The notes under the pieces were generated by a model, which saw nothing but the letters and a program-made list of their open reading frames with translations, had not been told where the DNA came from and did no database searches. Both the position numbers and the translations under genes were made by a program. Below, one piece after another: positions 44,563-53,168 of a stretch of 64,000 nt of DNA. Position 1 is the stretch's first letter. The number at the start of each line of letters is the position of its first letter. This stretch comes from Lentisphaera araneosa HTCC2155 (GTDB lineage: Bacteria > Verrucomicrobiota > Lentisphaeria > Lentisphaerales > Lentisphaeraceae): assembly GCF_000170755.1 (NCBI RefSeq), contig NZ_ABCK01000004.1, positions 278,513-342,512 of the forward strand. Direction: 5' to 3'.

Positions 44563-46143
44563 ATGAGTGAAGAGCAAGAAGATTTCGGATTAGAGAGCCA
44601 AGAAGAAGAGTTTGGAGCTTTGACCCAGGAGGAATTAAAAGAAATTCAGGAACAGTACCGCAAGCAAAAATTAAAGGAGACTTTAATTGGACCGATTATT
44701 TCCACCTGCGTACACATCATTTTAATTCTTCTAGCCTCGCTTTTTAAGGGCGAAACCAAGGCTGGCAATGCCAACGTTGAAGTTACTCAGAAAATGGAAG
44801 AAGTTCTTGAAGAGCCACCACCGCCGCCTCCGCCTCCGCCTCCGCCCGAGCCGGAACTCGAAACTGAGTCGGAAACTATAAATCCTGATGTAACCGAGAC
44901 CGTCGATGTGACGGAAGATATTGCCACGGAGGTTGAAGAAGTAAGTGATGAACCCCCAGCGGCTGAGATTTTGGATGACGTAGAACTCATGTCTGATGTA
45001 AAGCCCTCAAATTCACCTCTCACTTCTGCAAAAATGTTTTCTTCTCGATCACCGAATGCCAAAGCCAATGCCATTCGTAAATATGGTGGTTCAGCTGTGG
45101 CGCAACAGTCACTGAGGAAAGCGCTGAATTGGCTGGCAAAGAATCAAAACCCGGATGGAACTTGGGGCGCTGCGAATAAGGAATCCATGACCGCACTTGC
45201 CGTGTTAAGTTTTCTTGCCCATGGAGATACACCTAAATCAAAAACTTATGGCACCCATGTTCGCAAGGGTATTATGAAATTAGCAGAATGGGGTAAGCAA
45301 AGTAAACTTCCTATTGGGATTCATAATAAAAACCCAGAAAAAGGAACGGCTTATACCCATGGCCTTGTGGCTTATGCAATTGCCGAAGCCTACGCTATGA
45401 CAGGTAGTTATGATTTGATTAATCCCCTGAATCGTACCATTCAATATATCTGTGATAAACAGAATCCTAATGGTGGATTTTATTACGCATATGCAAATAA
45501 TGGTCATTCAAACCTTTCTACTGCCTCATATAATTTTCAAGCCTTAAAGGCGGCAATAGCAGCTGGTTGTGATCTACAAGATCTCCCGGTGGCTATTAAT
45601 AAAGCTATTTCACATCTTAAAAAACATGCCACTGATACAGGTTTTTATTACCGTACCAATTCAAGAAATATACGCGCGCCAGCAATGCGTGGCGTAGGCG
45701 TTTTATGTCTGCAATTACTTGGCGAACCTAATTGTAAAGAAGCGAAACGAGTAGGCGATTATATTGCCATGCACGATATCCAGCATCTTGAGTGGAAAGA
45801 TAATAAGGGAGTAATAGCACTTTATTTTTGGTACTACACAACTCAGGTCTTGTTTCAACGTGGAGGAGATGGATGGAATGAATGGAATAAAAAATTCCAA
45901 AAAATATTAATTGATAATCAACATCCTGATGGCTACTGGTTGAGTCCCACCCGACTTGAATTAAACCATTGTGGTAATCAGTTAATTGATAATCAAGTAT
46001 ACTCAACCACAAAATGTGCTTTGATGTTAACGGTTTATTACCGTTACCTACCATCATCTGTTATCAAAAAATCAGGTGGTTATAAGCCTGGTAAAGAACA
46101 AAAGGATGCCGCTACAGGCGAAGAAGAAATTGATATTTTTTAA
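44563..46143 (+). CDS. TonB-like anchored protein with a prenyltransferase/cyclase-type alpha-toroid domain
   Basis: A 526-residue protein with an unusual layout. Residues 1-38 are acidic, charged and cytoplasmic (EEQEDFGLESQEEEFGAL); about 42-62 form one transmembrane helix (IISTCVHIILILLASLF); about 85-95 are a run of prolines followed by an acidic linker, as in TonB and its partners. From about residue 170 on, repeats of the squalene-cyclase/prenyltransferase toroid type appear (LRKALNWLAKNQNPDGTWG; IQYICDKQNPNGGFYYA; KILIDNQHPDGYW). The toroid's QN-DG-W motifs are present but the acidic cyclase motif DxDD is not evident. Function unknown; probably a periplasmic binding or scaffold domain tied to the inner membrane. 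Confidence 0.8.
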   Translation: MSEEQEDFGLESQEEEFGALTQEELKEIQEQYRKQKLKETLIGPIISTCVHIILILLASLFKGETKAGNANVEVTQKMEEVLEEPPPPPPPPPPPEPELETESETINPDVTETVDVTEDIATEVEEVSDEPPAAEILDDVELMSDVKPSNSPLTSAKMFSSRSPNAKANAIRKYGGSAVAQQSLRKALNWLAKNQNPDGTWGAANKESMTALAVLSFLAHGDTPKSKTYGTHVRKGIMKLAEWGKQSKLPIGIHNKNPEKGTAYTHGLVAYAIAEAYAMTGSYDLINPLNRTIQYICDKQNPNGGFYYAYANNGHSNLSTASYNFQALKAAIAAGCDLQDLPVAINKAISHLKKHATDTGFYYRTNSRNIRAPAMRGVGVLCLQLLGEPNCKEAKRVGDYIAMHDIQHLEWKDNKGVIALYFWYYTTQVLFQRGGDGWNEWNKKFQKILIDNQHPDGYWLSPTRLELNHCGNQLIDNQVYSTTKCALMLTVYYRYLPSSVIKKSGGYKPGKEQKDAATGEEEIDIF

Positions 46144-46213
46144 CACGATTAACCAGTTAAGAAATAACAACTCGATACATTCATCGTTTAATTAAAAAAT
46201 CAGCGCTTAAGGC

Positions 46214-46241
46214 ATTAAAGATTAGTAAATGTCTCAGTATA
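46214..46241 (+). promoter_or_regulatory. Shared promoter-like element with no intact gene behind it
   Basis: ATTAA at 46214-46218, 16 bases, CAGTATA at 46235-46241. The next real frame is the IS3 fragment 140 bp away, so this element probably served a gene lost by the insertion. Confidence 0.55.
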
Positions 46242-46303
46242 CCATTGTTAAAGACATTTTATGCCGAAAATGAACGGAAATAAAAAATATAATTTAAGTC
46301 TTC

Positions 46304-46346
46304 AAAGCTTCTAATTGTGCTTACAGCACTCAAACACAGAAGCTTT
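46304..46346. repeat. Nested palindrome upstream of the IS3 fragment
   Basis: AAAGCTTCT at 46304-46312 pairs with AGAAGCTTT at 46338-46346, and between them GTGCT-TAC-AGCAC forms an inner hairpin. It lies about 20-30 bp upstream of the transposase reading frame and may be an end of the insertion element or a terminator. Confidence 0.65.
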
Positions 46347-46378
46347 CAACTAGACAATATTAAGACATGGAGTGCTAT

Positions 46379-46672
46379 ATGAAACGACGCCAATGGACAC
46401 CAGAGGAGAAGCTCAAAATTGTAATGGAAGGGTTACGAGCCGACTGCACTGTCACTGAACTCTGCAATCGTCACCAGATCTCGCAAGTACAATATTATAA
46501 GTGGAGAGATAAACTCCTTTCTGAGGGCTCAAAAATCTTTGCTCATGGTGGTGTAAATAAGGCAGAGCAACGTTTAAAAAACGAAGTAAATAAACTCAAA
46601 AACACCATCGGTGATTTGACAGTGAAATTAAATAAGAAACAAATTATGTATTGTTACCCAGGCCTGGGATAA
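46379..46672 (+). pseudogene. IS3-family transposase OrfA fragment (helix-turn-helix), no OrfB
   Basis: About 97 residues: MKRRQWTPEEKLKIVMEGLRADCTVTELCNRHQISQVQYYKWRDKLLSEGSK is the HTH_Tnp_1 module of IS3/IS911-type OrfA, followed by a leucine-zipper-like helix (RLKNEVNKLKNTIGDLTVKL). The ATG at 46379 has GGAG upstream; another ATG at 46367 is in frame. The normal OrfB (DDE integrase) does not follow; the last nine residues are not family-like. The element is therefore truncated and immobile by itself. Confidence 0.85.
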
Positions 46673-46986
46673 ACCTACCTTGCATAACTCTCAATTTAAT
46701 AAAGACAAAAATACCTTCCTCTTAAATTGATGGCAAAAACCTTTTCCTTTAAATATCAAAAGGTTCTTCTCATGATACGGGCATTAGGATTCTTGGTGAT
46801 TTCAAATAATGAAGTCAATACTAGCAAAGACGCTATAATCTTTTTCAAACTTGTTAAAAACCTAGTATCTAAATCATCAAATATTCACAAAGATTTCACT
46901 TTATTACAGATAGTATGTTTCACAGTTACAGTATAATAACTTCTTAGAAGACAGATTTCGACAATAACAATATAGGGCAAAATTCA
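46673..46986. other. Gap without a recognised gene
   Basis: No convincing coding region, no multi-hairpin repeat and no OrfB remnant is visible. A possible TACAGTATAAT promoter lies at about 46929-46939, just before the next gene. Confidence 0.5.
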
Positions 46987-47853
46987 ATGAAAATAATTCT
47001 TGGCTTAATGATTCTCTTAAACCTCTTTACTACCGCACAGGCCAAGGATAAAGAGAACCGACACCTTACTCAAGTTAGCTTTGATGAGTATCTTGTGCAG
47101 ATCAATTGGGTTCAGAATGGCGTGGTGCCGGCAACTACTTCGAGTATGACAATAATCGACAAGAAGTCTCATAGGGTTATTCAAACTATTCCCTTGGGAG
47201 ATAACAGCCTGTGGATCGATTCTGAGGTGGTTGCAAGCGGAAGCTATCTAAAAATGAAAGATTTAGACGAAGATGGGCACAAGGATTTATGGCTTTATAC
47301 TAATTGGGGAACGGGAGTACATGATCACAATGTTTATCGCTTCAACCCCAAGACAAAAACCTTTGCTGACCGATATAAGCATAATGAAAATGATTACGGA
47401 AAAGGGGAATGGAAAACAACGGTTGAAAAGATCGACCCTAAAAATGATCCCTTATCCGTTCAAACTACGGACAATAAGATCCGGCATCTTACTCAAATTA
47501 ACTTTGACGAATATCTTGTGCAGATCAATTGGGTCAATGAATGCACTTCAAGCATGACAATAATAAAAAAGAAGTCGCATTTTGTATATGATGGTATTTC
47601 CACTCCAGCTCCAAATAGGGTAATTCAAACCATTCCCTTGGAGGAAGATACCGATAACCTGCATATCGACTCCGGCGTGCTTGCAAACGGAAGCTATCTA
47701 AAAATGAAAGATTTAGATGAAGATGGGTATAAGGATTTATGGCTTCTTACTTCATGGGGATCGGAAGTTTGGCACCACAAGATTTATCGCTTCAACCCCA
47801 AGAAAGCAACCTTTGTCTACTTGAAAGAGGTCGTAGAAAAAGTTAAACATTAA
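46987..47853 (+). CDS. Secreted two-repeat protein with FG-GAP-like calcium loops
   Basis: A 288-residue exported protein (signal peptide MKIILGLMILLNLFTTAQA) built from two homologous repeats of about 125 residues: repeat 1 from RHLTQVSFDEYLVQINWV to VYRFNPKTKTF, repeat 2 from RHLTQINFDEYLVQINWV to IYRFNPKKATF. Each contains SYLKMKDLDEDG-KDLWL-T-WG, an Asp-rich loop like those that bind calcium in FG-GAP/XAC2610-type proteins. DNA of the repeats is still very similar, so the internal duplication is fairly recent. Function unknown; it precedes a lipoprotein gene after 78 bp. Confidence 0.75.
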   Translation: MKIILGLMILLNLFTTAQAKDKENRHLTQVSFDEYLVQINWVQNGVVPATTSSMTIIDKKSHRVIQTIPLGDNSLWIDSEVVASGSYLKMKDLDEDGHKDLWLYTNWGTGVHDHNVYRFNPKTKTFADRYKHNENDYGKGEWKTTVEKIDPKNDPLSVQTTDNKIRHLTQINFDEYLVQINWVNECTSSMTIIKKKSHFVYDGISTPAPNRVIQTIPLEEDTDNLHIDSGVLANGSYLKMKDLDEDGYKDLWLLTSWGSEVWHHKIYRFNPKKATFVYLKEVVEKVKH

Positions 47854-47931
47854 AATGGCTGAAGGAGAGTCATGAAAGAGCTTAAATTTTAAGTTCAAGA
47901 TAAGACTAAATAGGAGATAAAAACAAACCTC

Positions 47932-48612
47932 ATGATAAAACAATACAAACCAGTAAAAGTTGTAAACTTCATTGCTTGCATGGTGACTTTAGTAATCGCT
48001 TTTGGAACGTCCTGCTCCCGTGATCCCAATCCCGTGGATGGAATAATCAAAATAGATGCAGCAAAGGGTGTTGTCAGCGTGTCTCCTGGAGACATGGAAA
48101 AAATCAAGGAGAAGATCCCAGTCGGAGACAGCAGAGCAAGTAGGAGCTACTTAAAAGTCAATGATAAAGAAACGGTCAAGGTGTCCGGCTCGGGAAGCAA
48201 TTCGGCAGTCTTTATTTCGGAAGAGACTCCGGAAATGGTCAACTTCTACATAAAGGGAACAAAAGATTTTGTCGAAAAGGTGATCGCCAAAGTTCATGAA
48301 ATCACCGGCGTCAGCTTGTCATTGAACCGTTTTGAACTGATCGCTGAAACAAAAACTTATCCGGCCTTTCGGGAAACCGAATTTTCCGTTCTAGAAAAAG
48401 AACTAGGCAAGAATATGACCTCATTGAGTCGATCCAGTTCCTCCTTCAATGAGGTAAAAACCATTAAGGCCACCTTTGAAAACGGAATTCAAGAGGTTCG
48501 ATTAAAATTCTCTGAGGAATTCTCCTCTCTCAAGATCACAATCGAAGGGGACCAACAGTTCGTAGATCGGATAAAGGCTCTAATCGAGAAATCAAAGAAA
48601 TCGGAAACTTAG
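47932..48612 (+). CDS. Putative lipoprotein of unknown function
   Basis: A 226-residue protein with a hydrophobic N-terminus (VVNFIACMVTLVIAFGTSCSRDP) ending in a lipobox-like GTSC, so it is probably a lipoprotein with a Cys anchor at about residue 28. Two similar segments, VNFYIKGTKDFVEKVIAKVHEI (about 103-124) and LKITIEGDQQFVDRIKALIEK (about 200-221), suggest two copies of an alpha/beta domain. I do not recognise the family. The start is ATG 47932; GGAG is 14-16 bases upstream, further than usual. Repeat cluster h begins 31 bp after the stop. Confidence 0.65.
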   Translation: MIKQYKPVKVVNFIACMVTLVIAFGTSCSRDPNPVDGIIKIDAAKGVVSVSPGDMEKIKEKIPVGDSRASRSYLKVNDKETVKVSGSGSNSAVFISEETPEMVNFYIKGTKDFVEKVIAKVHEITGVSLSLNRFELIAETKTYPAFRETEFSVLEKELGKNMTSLSRSSSSFNEVKTIKATFENGIQEVRLKFSEEFSSLKITIEGDQQFVDRIKALIEKSKKSET

Positions 48613-48642
48613 AGTCAATATTCGGGTTAGAGAGTAATATTA

Positions 48643-49093
48643 TTCTCTCGAAGAGGGATATACGTGATCAACTTGGGGCGAAAGCAGTGAAGCCAGAGAG
48701 TGATCTACAAACTCAGCTCCGTCCTCGCAGAGGGCGTACTGGAGGAGGTATTGGCCGTCTTCGATGACCGAGGGGGTTTTATATCCATTCCTCCAGGCTA
48801 AACCCCGGAGCTAATCACGTTTGCCGCCTTCGGCGACATAAACTGACTAAATCAATCCCTCGAAAAGCAATGTAACTTGGAGACAATTTCAGGTCACAGT
48901 ATCCCTCTGAGAGGGATAAACGTCATTAACTTGGGGTGGACGCAGTGAACCCCGAGATATAACACGCCTATATATCCGTCCTCGCAGAGGGCGTACTGGA
49001 GGAGGTATTGGCCGTCTTCGATGACCGAGGGGATATATCCATTCCTCCGAGCTAAACCCCTGAGTTAATAACATTTGCCACCATCGGCGATAT
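48643..49093 (+). repeat. Multi-hairpin repeat cluster h (about two units)
   Basis: A0 (48645), A (loop and stem both altered, CTTGGGGC ... GCCAGAG), B (CCTC-GCA-GAGG), C (with GATGACC), D, E, A0 (48858, decayed) and A0 (48903, loop TGA), A, B (loop GCA), C, D, E. Both B-C spacers read TACTGGAGGAGGTATT. The stretch 48613-49267 has no gene; 49095-49267 shows nothing recognisable. Confidence 0.9.
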
Positions 49094-49267
49094 GGATAAA
49101 ATAAGAGCAGACGGGATCATTTTTGATAAGCATTATGCCACTTCGTGCACTCATTTCATTTGTTGGCTTGTTTTTTTGAGGATGAGTTTTTACACCCCAC
49201 TGTGTAGTATCTAAAAAATAAAGACGAAAAAAGTGCTATAAGTACATGTGCTTTATTTGCTAAAAGA

Positions 49268-52200
49268 TTACTGTTCTGAACTCACAATGGCGACCATCGC
49301 CAAAAGTGGAACTTTCCCGTCGAATTCAATTCGAATGTCTTCTTTTGAACCGAAGTGAGCGTCATTGATCTTTATAGTATGCCGCGTCCATTTGGGGCTT
49401 TTAGCATGGACAAACTTCTTCGGCTTTCCGGCTTTTATGCCACTTTTTGTACGGTAGTACGTTTTGAGCGTGCAGTCAGTATCAAGGTAAAACTCCATCA
49501 CAATAGAGAGATCTTTCTTAAGCCCCGCTTTAAAATCCGGGTCCGTTACCTTCAAACGGTATGAGCCATCGGTGCTTCGCACTGAAACAATGCGGCGCCC
49601 GTCTTTAGGGTTTTTGCCTCCCACAATACTCATGGCTTCCTCCTTTTTGATATTCTTCATATCCATTTCAAGACCGTACATTTTAGGATCTTTCTGATTA
49701 AGGTCGGCAAGAGCAAAAACAGTTTCAAACTTGTTATCAGTGCGGTAGGCATCTGCGGCAGAGTTCAAAAAACCAAACGAAAATAAACAGTCCTTCATTG
49801 AAACACGACCTTTGTTCTCAAAGGCGGTAAAATGGGATCTTGCCCCGCTTGACTGCATAGTTATTTTGCCCTTAGGCCCGCAGAAAATATTGGCAGCAGC
49901 ACGAGCGCAGGGGCCGGTTATGAAGGAAAGCTGCGTAAAGAGATGACCGCCATCGACATGCCAGGTTTCGTCAGAAGTCCCCATGGTTTCACAAGCCAAT
50001 AATCGCACCTGCCCTTTAAAGCTCGGAAGCAGCTTTATGCCAGAGCTCCCTTTTCTATCTCCAATGACATTTATATTGCACTTGGAAGCAATAAGATCAA
50101 AGCTCTTTGCGCCATTTTTAAATGTATACCCATGCACTTGCTGCTCACCGCCAATCATCAAGGTCTGTCCGCTGGAGTTATCAATGGTGGCAAAAGTACC
50201 AGATGAATGATTAAAAATACTCAGGAGTGAATAATTATCGCAATTTTTCAGCGTGATGGTTTCATAAATTTTATTAACCTCCCATTTAAACTGCTCCAGA
50301 TCAGATGATTTCGGGCAGCCGGGCAACCAGACGCCACGCCAGAAATCCGGCTTGATATGAACATTTTGTATCCGACCTCCAGAGCAATTATTTGCCTGAT
50401 ATGTCTTTCTCATCCCGCCCAAAAAACTGTATTCAACCAGGTGATCATCACCATTGAGTTCTGCTCCCAGGTATGGGTTAGCGCCTGAGCAGTCAATGAT
50501 ATAGTTCTTTTTCCCATTTGCTCGTATCATAAATGGATATTTCTTGAATTTCTTAAAATCCTGCTTGGGATAGAAAAACCCGATCCCGCGCAATCCACTG
50601 CCATCACCCATCGTAACAAATGCTGTGTCATTTTCATCGCCTTCAGCTACTTCAATAAAAATAAGGGAGCCCAGCTGCTGGCCCGGTTTGCCGTTGGTTA
50701 TATAGCGCCCACCGGAATTACCCCGCAATTCAATCCCCTTACCAAGATCCAGGTTATCGCTTACCCGGTATTCACCACCCGGGACTAAAACAATACCGCC
50801 AAGGTTCTTTTTAGCTGCTGCAATAGCGGCCTGGAAAGCTTTCGTGTCATCTGAAGAACGATTCCCTTTTGCACCGTAATCTTTCACATTAAATAGTGTC
50901 GTCTTTGCCGGCTTACGCACCCGATCGTATTTATTATTAAACACCGGTATTTTATCGGCATAAGTGTGTTCACTGAAAGACGTTCGTCTACCGGTAATAT
51001 TTTTTTCACCTAAGACCTTGCAATTCAACAGTTTTGCAGCGCCATTTTTAATTGAGATAGCTTTATTACCCCCTTTAAGCGTGCAAGAAAGGAGCTCGTA
51101 TTTGGTATTGTCTTTTCCCCATATGCCGTAATTAGAGCCTTCAAAAGTAGATCCTACAATCAGAAAACCCTTAGAATCATCAACATACAAAGCATCATAA
51201 CAATCTGTAACTGATACATAACATATCTCTCCACTGGCATCATCCCCTGAAGCACCTTTCTCAAAATGAAGTCCTTTTTTGAAGCCTGATATTTTAGAGA
51301 AACCAAAATAAAACCCATCCATCTCCTTAATGTTCACAGCCGTCCCATGATTTTTCATATAACTGCGATGTGCCCCATCTTTGCCGGGGCTCCCAGGCAG
51401 ACCGGACCATGTCCAATAATCTGGTGAAAAATGAATTGAGTCATAACGCGAAACAGCGAAACTCCTGTCTGCGGTTAAGCCCACATTTAGCGGAGAGCCG
51501 TAAAGACCGCGAATACAGCAGGTCCCGGATCGTGATAGATCGATCCCCTTATAGGGGTTAATTAAATTAATATTTTCAAGGGTGACAGGCGAAGCTGCAC
51601 TCGATATGATAAACGGATGCTCTGATGCTGTATCCTTGGTTACTTTCTGGTCCGGACGCCAAAATGATAAATCACCGAGACCACATCCACCCCCTTTGAG
51701 TTGAATGGTGGGCTGATCACTTTTATTATGCACAATAATAAGCGATCCTGCAAAGTTATTCTCTGCTGTTATTTTACGCCATCGTCCCCTGAGGAACACA
51801 TTTGGATAAAAGTTTAAGGTTCCCTCAACACGATATTTCCCCTCGGGCAGGAACACGGTTCCACCTCCTGCAGCGCTAGCATCGTCCAGTGCAGCCTGAA
51901 TCGCTGCTGTGCAATCTTGTTTCTCTGTATTAGCAGGTAGTTTATATCTGGCATCGCTTACATCGCAAAACGCCACTATAACATCATCCGTCGGAAAACG
52001 TGGATCTTCCGGAATCACCCGCCATTTACCCCCGGGAGTCTTCTTCACTGTTACTTTTGCATAAGCTTTCATAAACCTCCATTGAGGTTTGCCCGATGCG
52101 CCAGCAGCTAGGATAATGACATCACCTTTTTCAAGAAACTGAGCGGAACGAAACCATTTATTTTTCTTCCCTTTTCGATCAAATTCAGAATGCAGGACTT

Positions 52201-52633
52201 CATTATCACTGACGTCATAACAGATAAAATCCGAAGAATCTTCATCGTCATAACCCTGGGTCGCGGCTCCTGTAAACAACAGAGCCTCATCTTCGCCTAT
52301 GTTCACCTCAGTCACCGTCAATACAAGAGCTTCGTTGGCGTCAACATTAGAATCGCCAACCCCGTAGTTTCTTTTTCCTCCAAGCTTTGCAGAGCTAAGA
52401 CCTTTCAAGTAGTCGCCAAATTTCCCCTTGTTGATGGCCTTCTGGGCATCAGCTGAATTATACCCCGTCAATCCCGTTAAGGTACAGGTAACCTTGGGGT
52501 CCTTAGAACTGGGAAAATGAATTTCCACACCGTCGGCACTAGCCGCCATGCAGTATGTCACGCTAAGAAGAATCAAAAGTAAACTAAAAATAAATCTACT
52601 TGGTTTAAGGGGCGTTCTTGTTCTTACTTTCAT
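49268..52633 (-). CDS. Very large secreted double beta-helix (pectate-lyase-3-like) protein
   Basis: A 1121-residue exported protein. Signal peptide to about residue 33; an N-terminal about 190-residue domain not seen in the 3305 paralogue (VEIHFPSSKDPKVTCTLTGLTGY ... DSNVDANEALVLTV); beta-helix 1 from about 240 (DCTAAIQAALDDASAAGGGTVFLPEGKYRV); beta-helix 2 from about 590 (DDTKAFQAAIAAAKKNLGGIVLVPGGEYRV); and a C-terminal about 110-residue beta-sandwich-like tail (KVTDPDFKAGLKKDLSIVMEFYLDTDCTLKTYYRTKSG) that may bind carbohydrate. A strong AAGGAGA site precedes the ATG and the shared promoter-like element lies about 117 bp upstream. Likely depolymerises or binds the same glycan class as its paralogue. 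Confidence 0.87.
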   Translation of the reverse strand: MKVRTRTPLKPSRFIFSLLLILLSVTYCMAASADGVEIHFPSSKDPKVTCTLTGLTGYNSADAQKAINKGKFGDYLKGLSSAKLGGKRNYGVGDSNVDANEALVLTVTEVNIGEDEALLFTGAATQGYDDEDSSDFICYDVSDNEVLHSEFDRKGKKNKWFRSAQFLEKGDVIILAAGASGKPQWRFMKAYAKVTVKKTPGGKWRVIPEDPRFPTDDVIVAFCDVSDARYKLPANTEKQDCTAAIQAALDDASAAGGGTVFLPEGKYRVEGTLNFYPNVFLRGRWRKITAENNFAGSLIIVHNKSDQPTIQLKGGGCGLGDLSFWRPDQKVTKDTASEHPFIISSAASPVTLENINLINPYKGIDLSRSGTCCIRGLYGSPLNVGLTADRSFAVSRYDSIHFSPDYWTWSGLPGSPGKDGAHRSYMKNHGTAVNIKEMDGFYFGFSKISGFKKGLHFEKGASGDDASGEICYVSVTDCYDALYVDDSKGFLIVGSTFEGSNYGIWGKDNTKYELLSCTLKGGNKAISIKNGAAKLLNCKVLGEKNITGRRTSFSEHTYADKIPVFNNKYDRVRKPAKTTLFNVKDYGAKGNRSSDDTKAFQAAIAAAKKNLGGIVLVPGGEYRVSDNLDLGKGIELRGNSGGRYITNGKPGQQLGSLIFIEVAEGDENDTAFVTMGDGSGLRGIGFFYPKQDFKKFKKYPFMIRANGKKNYIIDCSGANPYLGAELNGDDHLVEYSFLGGMRKTYQANNCSGGRIQNVHIKPDFWRGVWLPGCPKSSDLEQFKWEVNKIYETITLKNCDNYSLLSIFNHSSGTFATIDNSSGQTLMIGGEQQVHGYTFKNGAKSFDLIASKCNINVIGDRKGSSGIKLLPSFKGQVRLLACETMGTSDETWHVDGGHLFTQLSFITGPCARAAANIFCGPKGKITMQSSGARSHFTAFENKGRVSMKDCLFSFGFLNSAADAYRTDNKFETVFALADLNQKDPKMYGLEMDMKNIKKEEAMSIVGGKNPKDGRRIVSVRSTDGSYRLKVTDPDFKAGLKKDLSIVMEFYLDTDCTLKTYYRTKSGIKAGKPKKFVHAKSPKWTRHTIKINDAHFGSKEDIRIEFDGKVPLLAMVAIVSSEQ

Positions 52634-52749
52634 TTTTTCTCCTTTGATTCGGACAAGCTACTACTCTTTCTCCAGTGGTAACGTTCCGTAAGTAGCGCAT
52701 ATCTACTAGTTCTGAAAAGATAGTGTTAAATAATTTGTTTTAACATACC

Positions 52750-52777
52750 TATACTGAAGCCTTTGCTAAAGCTTAAT
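52750..52777 (-). promoter_or_regulatory. Shared bipartite promoter-like element before the 1121-residue beta-helix gene
   Basis: On the minus strand ATTAA (52773-52777), 16 bases, CAGTATA (52750-52756). The interior AAGCTTTAGCAAAGGCTT is nearly identical to that before the sulfatase at 14732, which suggests common control. Confidence 0.65.
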
Positions 52778-52914
52778 AAGTTAAGGCAGATATTTATTAA
52801 AAATCTCATCAATACTAGGTATTAGTATTTTGTGTCCACATAATTACACTCATTTTTTCACTTGTATGATCAATGATAGTAACTTTTAAAAAAGACTAAA
52901 ATGAGCCCACATAC

Positions 52915-53010
52915 ATATTGGCCGTCTTCGACGACCGAGGGATTTTTATATCCATTCCTCCGGGCTAAACCCCGGAGCTAATCACGTTTGCCGCCTCCGG
53001 CGACATGGAT
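52915..53010 (+). repeat. Multi-hairpin repeat cluster i (C-D-E)
   Basis: Hairpins C (GGCCGTC-TTC-GACGACC), D (short form) and E (GCCG-CCTC-CGGC), followed by a trace of A0 at about 53050-53070 (TAGGAGTGATAAACGTGATCAG). Located between two divergently oriented genes. Confidence 0.9.
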
Positions 53011-53108
53011 AAGTAGTCTATCCCCCAGTTACCCAGTTCCCCGTTTCCTCTAGGAGTGATAAACGTGATCAGTTATTCTCAAATTAAATCATTTTTTTTC
53101 ATGAATGC

Positions 53109-53136
53109 ATTAAGCTTTCCCTTTTGACTTAGTATC
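53109..53136 (+). promoter_or_regulatory. Shared bipartite promoter-like element before the 53169 sulfatase
   Basis: ATTAA at 53109-53113, 16 bases, TAGTATC at 53130-53136, 33 bp before the ATG. The interior has the AAG ... CTT symmetry. Confidence 0.55.
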
Positions 53137-53168
53137 ATAAGTAAAATTATTACTTAGGAAACTCATTT

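Noticed and set aside
44787..45074. Minus-strand frame rich in Gly and Ser
   Set aside because: It is the complement of the poly-proline linker of the TonB-like gene.
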